DNA from: Asterias rubens
Taxonomy: Eukaryota > Echinodermata > Asteroidea > Forcipulatida > Asteriidae
Reading direction: 5' to 3'
DNA length: 64,000 bases
NCBI RefSeq assembly: GCF_902459465.1
Contig: NW_022985740.1
Location: 1-64,000, forward strand
In this document: piece by piece, positions 42,958 to 53,625 of the stretch
Layout: each line of letters begins with the position of its first letter
Position numbering within the stretch: position 1 is the first letter of the stretch
The notes under the pieces: model-generated
What the model saw: only the letters and a program-made list of their open reading frames with translations
Databases searched by the model: none
Told to the model about the DNA's origin: nothing
Made by a program: the position numbers and the translations under genes

Positions 42958-44212
42958 AATCGAGAAAAGGGCGATCACGACCCCGCAATTTCGGGAAAGG
43001 GGCGATCAAAGGGAAATAAGCGTAAGTGGGAATGCGAGGGCGATCAGGATCTGACCCTGCAATTTTAATCAACCTCGGGAATAGGATTAAAGCGGGATCT
43101 GATCGCCCTTGTGGGTTAAAAGGGTGATCAACGTCTAGTGGGAACGCAAAGGGGGGATCAGGACCCCGCAATTTGAGATCGAACATCCGGTGGGCTCGAA
43201 TGGCGCAAAAAATTGACACTTGCGTGATTGTTCTCTACCTGTTGACTTCCATGGGGAAGAAACATCACAAATTATTGCCATAGAAAAAACACACGTCGTC
43301 TACGTGCCGAGTACGAAGCTCATCTAAAAGCTATTATTGTCTGACAATTTTAGAGACGTAGTTTGCACAAAACAATCCTCCTTCCCCATACAAACGCGAC
43401 ACACGCACTGTGGGACGGTGGCATCATGCACTAATCGGTACGAAATTGTAACACAAACACTCAATGACGCAGTGTATAAGTGACCAAAAAAAACACATTT
43501 CTCATTCCGATTCTCTGTGAATTTAAAAATAGAACTGCTGCAAACTTCAAACAAAGCATGTTTCTTTGCATGTGCATTATGTAAGCTACTCTACAAGTCA
43601 ACTTGTAAATTTCTTCAACAAAACTATAATTATCCAGTGGCAAAGAAAACATGCCTCATTTTAGTCGGGATCCTGGTAGCGTTTTCTGCAACATGCCATG
43701 TGGAAGCGGAAAAGGTAATCACGTCTTTTTCTTCGTTGCAAAATCGGAAACATGCGGGGAGGGACGGCGCAATTTGATTTTGTTCGTACTAACAACAAAT
43801 GCGGTGGATCAAGCCGTAAAACACAGTACTTATGCAACCTATTTAACTGTCGGTCTTCGGTACATTAAGCACCGTTTTTGGCGCCATCCTTTAACTGATA
43901 TATCGAGTATACTCGATATTGAATTTCCGATATTTTGGGGTTATTATCGACAGACAAAATAATGGTGGCTGACGACGTCCCATGCAGAGCTCGAGCAGGC
44001 TGCGGAAAAGTCGCCATCGATGGGTACTTTGTACATGTACATATGCGAGCTGCACACTTGAATGACTTTTCATTAGTCAACTCCCGTTTCCAAAAGGCGG
44101 ATCAATGCGCGATCATACTCAAGTGGGAATGCAACAGCTATTTCACGTCTGCGACTAATCCTTTTGTGGGATCATGATCTCGCAATTGTGGACCAGTGGG
44201 AACGCAGTCTGT
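42919..44212. mobile_element. Unclassified TIR-like insertion at the U6 stop codon
   Basis: The insertion begins right after the last conserved codon of U6 (GAGCAC, where U4 has GATCAC then TAA). Family flank resumes near 44316. Its ends share CCCACTGG in inverted orientation (GGTCCCACTGGACC near 42925 and GGACCAGTGGGAACGC near 44190). Subterminal GTGGGAATGCGA / GTGGGAACGCAAA words and GATCA-rich repeats recur inside. No transposase was recognised. The centre contains a 20-bp palindrome (ATATCGAGTATACTCGATAT). Class unknown. Confidence 0.5.
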
Positions 44213-44215
44213 ATC

Positions 44216-44248
<33 letters not shown>

Positions 44249-44315
44249 GCATTTATAAAGTGCCATATATCCAAAAGATTGCTCAAAGGCGCTGAAAGGT
44301 AAAGAGATGCATACA
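44213..44315. repeat. TAA microsatellite and short SINE-like remnant
   Basis: A (TAA)n tract at about 44218-44247 is followed by CATTTATAAAGTGCCATATA and CTCAAAGGCGCTGA. Similar words (ATATAGCGCACG, CTCAAGGCGCTGAG) occur at 4192-4235, so this is a dispersed small repeat. Confidence 0.6.
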
Positions 44316-44618
44316 GTTATTAGCAAGAGATGTTTGAGATTAAAGTAGTAAGAGTTGTTGTCTAAAAATTACTTCAAAACTGTGCATTTGTGAACAATAG
44401 CAATAACACAAAATAGTTTTTACAAAAAGAAAAATGTCTATGCTGGAAAACTGCTGATTAAATTTTTTCGGACTAAGCATTTAGATTTTAAATACCAACT
44501 AGGTTGTCGGGCAATTGTGTAATCCACTTTAACTTGAGGTAACTTGAACATTGTTACACTTCTTGCTTATGTATATATTACATAAACTGACAATCATTTC
44601 AAAGATAGATGGCATCAC

Positions 44619-44795
44619 CGTAAAGCGCCATCATTTTGTGAAGTGATGAAATACAATGGTCTAGAAACGTGTGACTTTCGTAAGGAGCTGAATTGTCTTG
44701 TCCCATTTCAGTATCGAGTGAATGCTCTTGATTTGAACGTTATAACTGCAACTGATAGAGCAGTGGAGTGGTATCTGCCACATACTGCATGATAG
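44619..44795 (+). pseudogene. Relic of family 3' end, copy 3
   Basis: It decodes to a FGEVMKYNGLE-like start, then CDFRKELNCLVPFQYRVNAL and TATDRAVEWYLPHTA with a TGA. It is less damaged than the copies at 21604 and 29609, so it is close to the parental form. There is no upstream coding sequence. Confidence 0.8.
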
Positions 44796-45731
44796 CCAAC
44801 ACCAAAAGAAGTTTGACTCAAATTTAATATAGCTTAATCCAATTATTCACTGTAAAGAATCACACTACCCAACATTTGTTTGACTATTTAATGAGGATTA
44901 AAGTGGTAAGTGTGTATGTACTCTAAAGTTTTTAGCATTATTAATAATACGAAACTTGCAAGCACCTTCTACACAAACAAAAGTTGTATTTTCCTTTAAA
45001 AATGCCGCATAAATACAAGTAAGTTTTTTGCTTTCAAATGTAAATAACCATACAATTAAATACACAAGTATTGGTAAAGAGATCGTAAGTTAACCAAGTA
45101 AATTGATGTATAGCACCTGGGTCAACTTTTGTTCATTCAGTCAAAAAGTTGCATAACTTGTAGGAAGGTTATGAAGAGTGCATTCTACTTGTGTCATTTT
45201 AACTTGGAGTATAGAGCGATCAAACACACCCCTTTAAACATTAGAGACCTAAATTGCTTGTATGACTCAGCGACCAGTAAAAAAAAAACACTCTAATATA
45301 ATTGTAGCTTTAATAACAATCTGATCAAAGCCAGATTTTAAGTTATAGTATTTAGACTGTAGGAACATTTTCAGTTACAAAGCAGGGTCTAATCTCTGTG
45401 GACAAACAATGTGTAGAAATGAAACTTTATGAAGAAGTTGCTGGCTTTTGTAGCCTACAATGTTTATGCAAATAAATATGCATTGCATGCTTTAGTAATT
45501 AATAGATGCATTTTGTGGTGAAGGGTCAAGTACAGTAACTAATTTTGACTGTCTGTCAGATATTTTATGCTTTATTATCCAAACTGCTTGTTAATATTTG
45601 ATGGTGATGGGCTATTATTAATGTTGGAACTAAGAGAGTTATTGTAATTAATTTTATTTATTTTTTTTTGTTTCAATGATGATTATAATTATAACCTTAT
45701 TAGCACTTTTTATAAAATCAATAAAAAGCGC

Positions 45732-46119
45732 TTAAAGGCAGTGGACACTATTGGTAATTGTCAAAGGCTAGCCTTCACAGTTGGTGTATCTCAACATATG
45801 CATAAAATAACTAACCTGTGAAAATTTGAGCTCAATCGGTCATCGAAGTTGCGAGATAATAATGAAAGAAAAAAATTACCACTGTCACACGAAGTTGTGT
45901 GCGTTTAGATGGTTGATTTCGAGACCTCAAGTTCAAAATCTGAGGTCTCGAAATCAAATTCTTTGAAAATTACTTCTTTCTCGAAAACTATGGCACTTCA
46001 GAGGGAGCCGTTTCTCACATTGTTTTATACCATCAACCTCTCCCCATTACTCGTTACCAAGTAAAGTTTTATGCCAATAATTATTTTGAGTAATTACCAA
46101 TAGTGTCCACTGCCTTTAA
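45732..46119. mobile_element. MITE family 1, spacer copy
   Basis: The same insertion as 22739-23124, shared by duplication. Confidence 0.88.
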
Positions 46120-47196
46120 GAAATACAAACGCAACCAAACAAAAGGGGTACAAAAACTACCCGTTTTTACAAACAATAACAATGCAATGTGTTTGAATTA
46201 CAATCTGATAAAAGCAATCTTAAGACTGAAACTGTTTGTGTGCAAAGACGGTCTTACTTATTAACCACAATTATTGTCTACTTTTTAGTTGCAGTGAAAT
46301 AGGAACAGTTAAACTAAAGGCTTGTTATTGTGAGCTTTGAACAGGACCCCCAAGTGTATGAATTGAAATCTTCCCCAAACCAATGGTGTAAAATATGTTG
46401 TTGTTATTGTAGTAAACCGGATTCATCAGTCAATTACATGTCAATACTTGATCAAAGTTACTTTACTTCCTCATTTAGGAAGAAGTTACATGCATGCTAG
46501 ATAGAGCTAAAGTTTGAACTATGCGCAGAAACAATTTTTCCCCTGAAAATTGTATACTAAAAAGGCGTTCAAAGATTGATAAAGATGAAATGAAAAACTG
46601 CTGAGTTTAAGAGAATAAAATATCAAGGTCTTTGGCAAATATATTTCAGTTTCCTTGGTTGTTCATTCAGGCTCAACTTTGTTAAGCCCTCCCATAAAAA
46701 ATACTCTACACGATTTTTTGAATAATAAAAAGCTAATAATATAAGCCTAGAATGTTGAATTAGATCTTTTCAAAATTAAATTCAATAGTAACTGAACAAA
46801 ATTTGTATTTTTATAAGAATCTATGAGAATGACAATGAATAGTGCGTTATCAACACCCTAAATATTTGTTCAGCAACATGGTACTTTTTATTATGAGGGT
46901 CATTGTGTTGTTTACATTGCATGAGAAAATGTCAACACTCTAAAGTGTGGTGGCGCTATACAGCCAAGGTCAATGTTACTGTACAACTCTACAATGGGGA
47001 AATACCCAGCACAGTGCAATAACAACCAGGGCTGATACATGGTGCTACATGTCCAAGACTCCTTCTTCCTACATGTATGTACATGTATGGATGTTTTTTT
47101 GTGTGCAATAAACCAACTAGAAGTCGACAACAATGAACTCATGATTATTCATCTGGAGATCTGTATTAACTGACCCCTTTAAAAATATTATACCAG

Positions 47197-47814
47197 GTGA
47201 GTAGGAAAATTGCAAGTTTTTGTTTAAATCGTTGTTAATGTGTAAAATTTGTATTTCAGTATAAGAAGAGTGTGTGTTTTCTATTTTTTAAATTTTTTTA
47301 TTAAATGAATGCTAAGGTGTTGAATAACTAATAACTTTAATTTTAAACAAAAAACAGTGAACATATATTCAGAATTTGTACTCAGTGCCATTTTTTATAC
47401 AGAATTATAGCGATGCTTGGTTTAGTGATTCCTTATTCTTAAGGCAAGACAGACTTTGAATGTTTTCTTTGAAAAAACAAGTGATACAATGTAGGTAGAA
47501 AACATCTCAAAAGTGTGGTTTAATTTAGCAAAACTAAGGCCTGCGCTAAACGTCGCACTTTTGCCGAGCCGAACTTGAATGTTTTCAATTCGATTCGGCA
47601 AGAGCGCGCAGTTGTCACCGCGTCGTGCCACTACCGTGTAGCACGGTAGGGCTTGCCGTGCTACACGGCAGTGCCGAACTTAGGTTTGCGCTAACCGTCG
47701 CTCTTTTGTCGATTTTTTTTCCTAATTTTACAACTGTTTGAGTTCGACACGACAAAAGTGCGACGTTTAGCGCAGGCCTTAATGTATTACTATTTTTTTT
47801 TCTTTGTTTCTAAG
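47197..47814 (+). other. U7 leader intron
   Basis: Donor CCAG/GTGAGT, acceptor TTTGTTTCTAAG ending 47814, 8 nt before the ATG. It carries the MITE family 4 insert. Confidence 0.55.
47536..47780. mobile_element. TIR element (MITE family 4) in U7 leader intron
   Basis: AAGGCCTGCGCTAAACGTCG to its complement, the same position as 24643-24886. Confidence 0.88.
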
Positions 47815-47822
47815 AAATAAAC

Positions 47823-50800
47823 ATGGATGTTCAGCGTGGACATTGCTGGCGTTGTGAAGTTCAACTGGAACAGACCATTCACTGCCCTGATTGCAAGATG
47901 GCGGAGTATTGTAGCTCAATATGTGAACACAGAGACAGAGTTAGACATAGGAGTAGAGAGTGCCCGTTATTTGGAACAAGATCATGCAACACATGCAATA
48001 AGAAGGGTACAATGAAAGAGGTATGTTGTGAATTTGGAAAGTTCAAGACAAGATTCTCACATATTGTCATGAATGCTGAATATAAGTCAAGCTCAATTCC
48101 TTACATCATAAAACTTAATGTGATGAATTGGGGACTATGGGCCACTAGGTGGCAGCAGACATACCAGAGTCTAATAATTTACATTGTTAAAACACTGGGT
48201 AGATTTTTGCTGTTTATACACAGAGAGCAAGTTCTAGTGCAGACATTTAGCCGACTACTGACCAGAAACGAACATGCGCAGTGACGCACTCACTCGAAAG
48301 ACTCGTTTGGAACCTTAGTCAACCATCGGTACCACTGTATTCAACACTCCATTGCCTTCTGTGTTTTCGCTATAGTACCACTGGTTCCCTTCTGCCCTTT
48401 ACACATATTAGTATGGAACAGGCTGTTGGGACCAAGGAAGAAACCATGGGCATGAGGCTGGTTCCAAAAATGGTCTACCACAGCAGTCAACCAATGGTCG
48501 ACCAGCCTGGTTTTAGTAAAAAAAAGTCAATCTTTAGTTAACCTTGGTGCACAATCGAACTTGCTCATAGCCTTGGTAGAACGCCAGTATTCTCAAAACT
48601 ACAACTAACACCCTCAGAATAAAGGGAACAAAAGTTATAAACATTTTTTCATTGGTTTACCTCATTGAAACTGAATCTTCGTTCACGTTCCTTGAATATC
48701 ATACTTGCAGACTGTCTGGTTGAACAAATCTTTAAAATGTTTTGAGCACACTTTATTTTCATAAATAAAGTGAGAATTGGAGGGTTTTAAGACATCTATC
48801 AAAAACGTCTATTTTGATGACTCTTTTTTTAATTTAAGAAGTGTATCAAACATTCTCTATATCCTATCTAATGCGCTGCTTTCTTGACGTAGTGGCACTA
48901 TACAAATGCCCTATATGTATGTTTGTATGTATGACTCTGTGTGTAAATTAATATTATGTGCATCTAATTCATGTGCATGCTAAAAAATATGCACAACAAT
49001 GCGAAAAAAGGGCACAGTCTAGAAGAATGTTTCAAAAACTTTTCAAGCACCAAGAAAAGATTTGTTTGAAGGATCGTTTTTGTCAAACCTTATACTTTGA
49101 TAGCTTTGAAATACTGCATTGAAACTTCTTTTTTACAGTGGGGAGGTTGCAACATTACATGGTGCTATTGTTTAATGTTTTCTCTGGTTTTGATAAATAA
49201 CAATTGTGATTTTTTATTGGAAAAAAATGAATACACTAACCACTTCAAAATACTATCTATTTCTTTCAGTGTGGAGGTTGCAACATAGCATGGTACTGTA
49301 ACAGAGAGTGTCAAAGTAGTGATTGGGTCAACCATAAAGCTTTTTGCATCAAGGCCAAGGAAGACATCAAATCAACAGCAGCTCAAATTGGACTATTAAA
49401 CTTCAGAATGCAAAAAGAGGGTGGTTCCCCTTATTATTTGGGAAACACTATTGCCAAAGACTTCTTGCAACTCTCTAACAATGAGTGGTCTGATGGGTCA
49501 ATAAAGAAAACTGACTTGAATAAAGATTATCATATATTGTCAGCCGGTTGCGGAGACTTACGCAACACTGTCTTGACAGCAGCTTCCCTTCCTGCCAGGT
49601 ACCAAGGAAGTCTTTACATCACTCTCAATGACTTTGACCCTTTTGTCATGGCAAGGAATGTCTTGTTTCTCTTTATGTTGGTTCGGTTTGCAGACACTGA
49701 GGGAATTGAGAGCAGTCTGACTACCATCTGGTACTCAGTTCACATTACAAAGAAAGAGTATGACCTGATCAAGACCAGCTTGGATGAGCTCATTCAGATG
49801 ACCCCTCAAAGTCTCACAGAGGTCACTCAAGGGTTGGTCAAAGTTCAAGGTAAAGATCTTGCAGACATGAGTCAAGTTTGGGACAAATGGAGATCACTAG
49901 AATGCCAACGAAAGATACAATCCTCAATAAATCTCAGAAAACAAAGACAAACTGCATTTGAGAAATTTAAACAAAAGCATGGGGATAATGTGAGGTATTG
50001 TTATACCAATCCTTTACAGTCACCTGCTGTTAAAAAGCAAACTGAAGAATGGTTTGACCATGGTTTGTTCCTCCCCAAAGAGACGAAACAAGGGACAATG
50101 TCATTTGATAACCCAACACTAACGGGACGTGGAGCTTCAGCAGCTCCAGGTTATGAAACGCTAGTTAGGGATTGGAATGCACCAAAGGCAAGCCCAAAAG
50201 ATTTTGCCTTTGAGTACTGCATCAGACCAGATTCACATCCTTTCAAAGTGTGGGATTGCTTGAGAGTGAGGGAGTCCGAGACCAGACCCTACCCAACCCC
50301 TATGGTGATGTATCACAACTACATCACAAACCTGATACAGAAAGTCAAACATCTAATTCAGCAGAGAAGACTTTATATCCAAGTTTCTCTGGCCAATTCT
50401 ATGGACTTTCCTTCAATTCATAAGTCTCTTAAGATGTCCAACTATGACCGCATCTTCACATCCAATCTTGCTGACTATATTGGTTTTGGGAAGCTTCTAC
50501 AAACATTTAAACCCCTTCTAAACCAAAGTAACTGCTCCTCAGTAATTGTTACTGAAATAATAAACTGGATTGCATTTCTACCTCAGGCTCTCTGTAAACC
50601 TGAGCACAAAGAATATCAAAGATGTATTGTAGCATATTGTCTGGATACTGGCAGAGATTTAAAAAATCTTATGCGTAAATTTGATATTGGACTCCATACC
50701 TGGATGGACTACTATGATAGTTCCCCTTACTTTCTTGCATATCTGCGTGCACAAATTATGGGCGGGGGTTTCGGGGTACCACCATTGACTAAAGTGCCTT

Positions 50801-50964
50801 CATTTGGTGAAGTGATGAAGTACAATGGTCTAGAAATGCGTGACTTTCGTAAGAAGCTGAATCGTCTTGTTCCATTTCAGTATCGAGTCAATGCTCGTGA
50901 TTTGAACATTATAACTGCAACTGACAGAGCAGTGGAGTGGTATCTACCACACACTGATGGCTAA
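47823..50964 (+). CDS. U7: two-MYND-finger DUF4470 family protein, class C
   Basis: Exons join(47823-48020, 49270-50964) give 630 residues with no interruption. All finger ligands are kept (C8 to C47; C55, C58, C67, C70, C76, C80, H88, C92), with NTC instead of NKC at the C55-C58 pair. The core holds SAGCGDLRN and NDFDPFVMARN. Class C marks are PYYLGNTIAKDF, KKQTEEWFDHGLFLPKE and a Cys-containing QALCKPEHKEYQ segment after TEIINW. It ends LPHTDG. Compared with U3 most changes fall in the variable stretches (TGRGASAAPGYETLVRDW against a different U3 segment) and a two-residue gap follows MQKE. Its spacer, leader and intron match U3, so the two arose by a recent duplication of several kilobases. 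The function is unknown. Confidence 0.9.
48021..49269 (+). other. U7 coding intron (phase 0)
   Basis: Near-identical to the U3 intron, including the pseudo-exon at 49139. Donor GTATGT, acceptor TTTCTTTCAG. Nothing else is recognised. Confidence 0.7.
49139..49178 (+). pseudogene. Pseudo-exon: decayed duplicate of long-exon start (U7)
   Basis: WGGCNITWCYC follows a TTTTTTACAG acceptor-like site, 131 bp before the true exon, as in U3. Confidence 0.65.
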
Positions 50965-51319
50965 GTTTAACAAAGCTTGGCGTATATTTATTGTTGATTT
51001 CTGATGTAAATCTTATTTTAATACCCCTTAAAAGATGCACCGTCACATAACAAGCAGTGATTGAGTGGGACTTTTGAAAATCAGATAAGTCTTATACACA
51101 GGAAATTACGGTAGCTAATATAATTTGACTAAATGAAACCTGTATCAACAACTACAGTAAAAAAAAAAGTCGAATCTCTGCAACAAAATAGCTGTAGACT
51201 TGAATTTTTGTTTTGAAGTTTTTGGCTTTTGGAGAAATACAATGATGTATGCGTAATACATTAGTATGCCTGATGAATAGTGTCATTAATTGCAATTGCC
51301 TCATTAATTGCAATTGCTT

Positions 51320-51325
51320 AATAAA
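51320..51325 (+). promoter_or_regulatory. Candidate poly(A) signal AATAAA for U7
   Basis: Conserved counterpart of 28430-28435, about 355 nt after the stop codon. Confidence 0.3.
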
Positions 51326-52558
51326 AAATTGTATTAAATTATAGATTTGGTAGCCGATTCAATACTAAATTAAGCTACACTTACTCATAATTTGTGTTGA
51401 TTGGGAGTGTAATGACGTGGCAACTGAAATAGTTTTTGGACTTGATTTGTTTATTTGCTCTATGTAAAATACTTGTTTACAATGAGTTTTTTAACTATTA
51501 ACCATGATCATTTATTAATATTAAATTGTAGTGAAATGAAAATAGTTTTACTCTGGCCGCACTGCCATGCTTTTTATGGCACCGGCCACATTTACAAATT
51601 TGAGTTTTAAAAATCAATCTGCCAAGCTTTTCTCCCAACTTTTTTTTTTAAGTTCATGCATTTTATGAGTGTTCAAATGCAATCTTTATAATTATTGGTA
51701 AAAATAGTCAGGAGGAAAAGGCAAAAAGGAACATCTCAGAACATCACCATGATCACAAAGCATGTCCAAGCAATATTTTTGTGGCCCTTAGGCAGGCCCT
51801 GGACCCCACAGAGGCACCCCCTCCCTCCCCCATCCCTTCAGTGCCGGCCAAGCTTAAATTTCTAAAACACAGAGCAAGTGGCAGAACTCATCAATTTCTT
51901 TATAGGTGCCAATGGACCAACTTCAAAGCTGAATTCATAAATACTTTTTGTTCAATACAAGAAATAGAAGAAATGACAAATGAAAACAAAGACTTTTTTC
52001 CCTTCAGATTTTCTCTTAGAAACGCTATGTCAAGCAACAAAGCAACGCTCAGTAGCATGCCTCTATCAGTGATAACCAACAATCGGATGTGGTATTGAAG
52101 CAGCATATGAGATTAATTCACATCTCTTGAACACATCTGACTCTTTTCTATGAATCTGTTGTAGTTTTTTCCTTTAAAAACAACAATAATTTGACTTTTT
52201 CCACTCAAAACCAATGATGTACCATCCCTTTAGAATCTTTCATTGTTATTGTAGTAAATTATATGGAATCAGCAGTCAATTACATGTCAATATTTTGAAT
52301 AGAAATTATTCTCATGAGACGCAAGTTACAAGCATGCTTGAATGTTTGCATAAAATTACGTAGGAAAAATATTTTGTTCAGAAAAAGTAATTATTTAAGG
52401 AATTAATAAATTAGACTGTGTAATAAGAAGGCAGTCAGTTATTGATGAGGATAAAGTGAGAAGCTGCTGAATATATGAGAATAAAATATAAAGGTCTTTG
52501 TCAATCAATTAACAATTTTCTTGATTGTTCATTCTGGCTCGACTTTGTCAAAGAATTT

Positions 52559-52803
52559 GGGTACTTTTTGTAGGACACAAAACACATACCAGTTCTGGTA
52601 AACACATTGTAAGCTAAAACATTATTTTCATCTCACTGAGACGCAAACTAATTTTGTCACATTGTTTTACTCATTTCTCAAACACTACAGCACCTCAGCG
52701 AGTTATAATTTAAGGAAAGCTTTCTACCATTATATCTTCAAGCCGTGCAAGTTTAATGTAAATCTGTGGACATTGTGTTTTGTGTTCCAAAAGTACCCTC
52801 AAA
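52559..52803. mobile_element. MITE family 3, degraded copy
   Basis: It shares TGTAGGACA, TCATCTCACTGAGACG, CTACAGCACCTCAG, AAGCTTTC and AATCTGTGGACATTGTG blocks with 10243-10603. The left arm is shortened. Confidence 0.65.
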
Positions 52804-53017
52804 GAGTATGTTTGAAACGTTACATAAACATATCAACAAAACGGCAAAAACCAAGCTTTGGTGATAATGTAGCATTTACTTTTCAAAAGTCAATTTGACA
52901 CTAATAACAACTCCTTATTTGGGTACAGATTATGACTGGGGTGGCAGTATTAAATTGTCCATGGTGGCGCTATACAGTCCAGATGGTAAATTATACTGAA
53001 AGGGGAATTCCCAGCAC

Positions 53018-53085
53018 AGTGCAATGGCATTGTGCAATAAATGTGCAATAAATGTGCAATGGCATTGTGCAATAAATGTGCAACA
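53018..53085. repeat. Short tandem repeat (GTGCAATAAAT / GTGCAATGGCATT)
   Basis: The words GTGCAATAAAT and GTGCAATGGCATT alternate several times. The array lies in the U8 leader region, upstream of the donor. Confidence 0.8.
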
Positions 53086-53239
53086 ATTTCCCAGTCACAC
53101 AAGGGAACTTCACGACATGTGTGAAGCTTCAATTCCATTTGCCACACCCTTGACATTCTGTTCAGTTCTCATTTAAACCAAACATAGACTTCTCTGATTT
53201 GAGGACTCAACTCCAGTTTTGTTTAAAGAATCATAAAAG

Positions 53240-53617
53240 GTGAGTACAATTTTTTTTAAACATTCGTTTTGAGGTTTTATTTTATTTTAATTAACGACTG
53301 CTGAATGTTGAATTACTTTAACTAATACAAAAATATTTGAACATATTTTCAGAATTTCTGAACTTGTATCAGAACCATACATCGAACAGTAAATCTTTTT
53401 AAAAACCTTTTGGTACTGGCAGGTAAATTTCCATTATTCCTGATCAAGATATACATAACATTAAATCTTCTAAAAAACAACTGAGAAAATATTTCAAAAC
53501 TCTGATTGATAAAATAACAATAAAACTTTACAAAATGGCCAACCAGTGACAAAGAACCAAATTTATCCTTCCAATATAGAGATATTTTGCTCAATTTCCC
53601 CTATCTTTGTTTCTTAG
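53240..53617 (+). other. U8 leader intron
   Basis: Donor GTGAGT, acceptor TTTGTTTCTTAG ending 53617, 8 nt before the ATG. The sequence differs from the U1-type leader intron although exon 1 and everything downstream are class A. Confidence 0.5.
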
Positions 53618-53625
53618 AAATAAAC

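Larger units (their letters stand above)
44316..47196. repeat. Array spacer: U6 3' flank and U7 upstream/leader region
   Basis: It matches 21272-24299 with the same MITE family 1 insertion. It holds a gene 3'-end relic (44619-44795), then the U1-type leader block with a roughly 50-bp deletion near 46989, ending at the donor with GT at 47197. No other gene. Confidence 0.7.
50965..53239. repeat. U7 3' flank and U8 upstream/leader region
   Basis: Bases 50965-51618 match the U3 flank. From 51619 the sequence is unique in the window; an ATG-less 105-codon frame at 51781-52098 has no recognisable domain. Bases 52220-52560 are a diverged copy of the spacer near 23390-23640. MITE family 3 (52559-52803) follows. 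A diverged leader (GGTGGCGCTATACAG, CCAGCACAGTGCAAT) then ends at donor AAAAG/GTGAGT (GT at 53240). A short tandem of TGTGCAATAAA words is at 53018-53085. Confidence 0.6.

Noticed and set aside
43324-43962. Several 60-100 codon frames in the U6 3' insertion
   Set aside because: No motif, no shared frame and no splice signals; the stretch is bounded by transposon-like ends.
51781-52098. 105-codon proline-rich frame
   Set aside because: There is no ATG at the frame start (it opens with GTG), no domain, no splice context, and the stretch is unique in the window.
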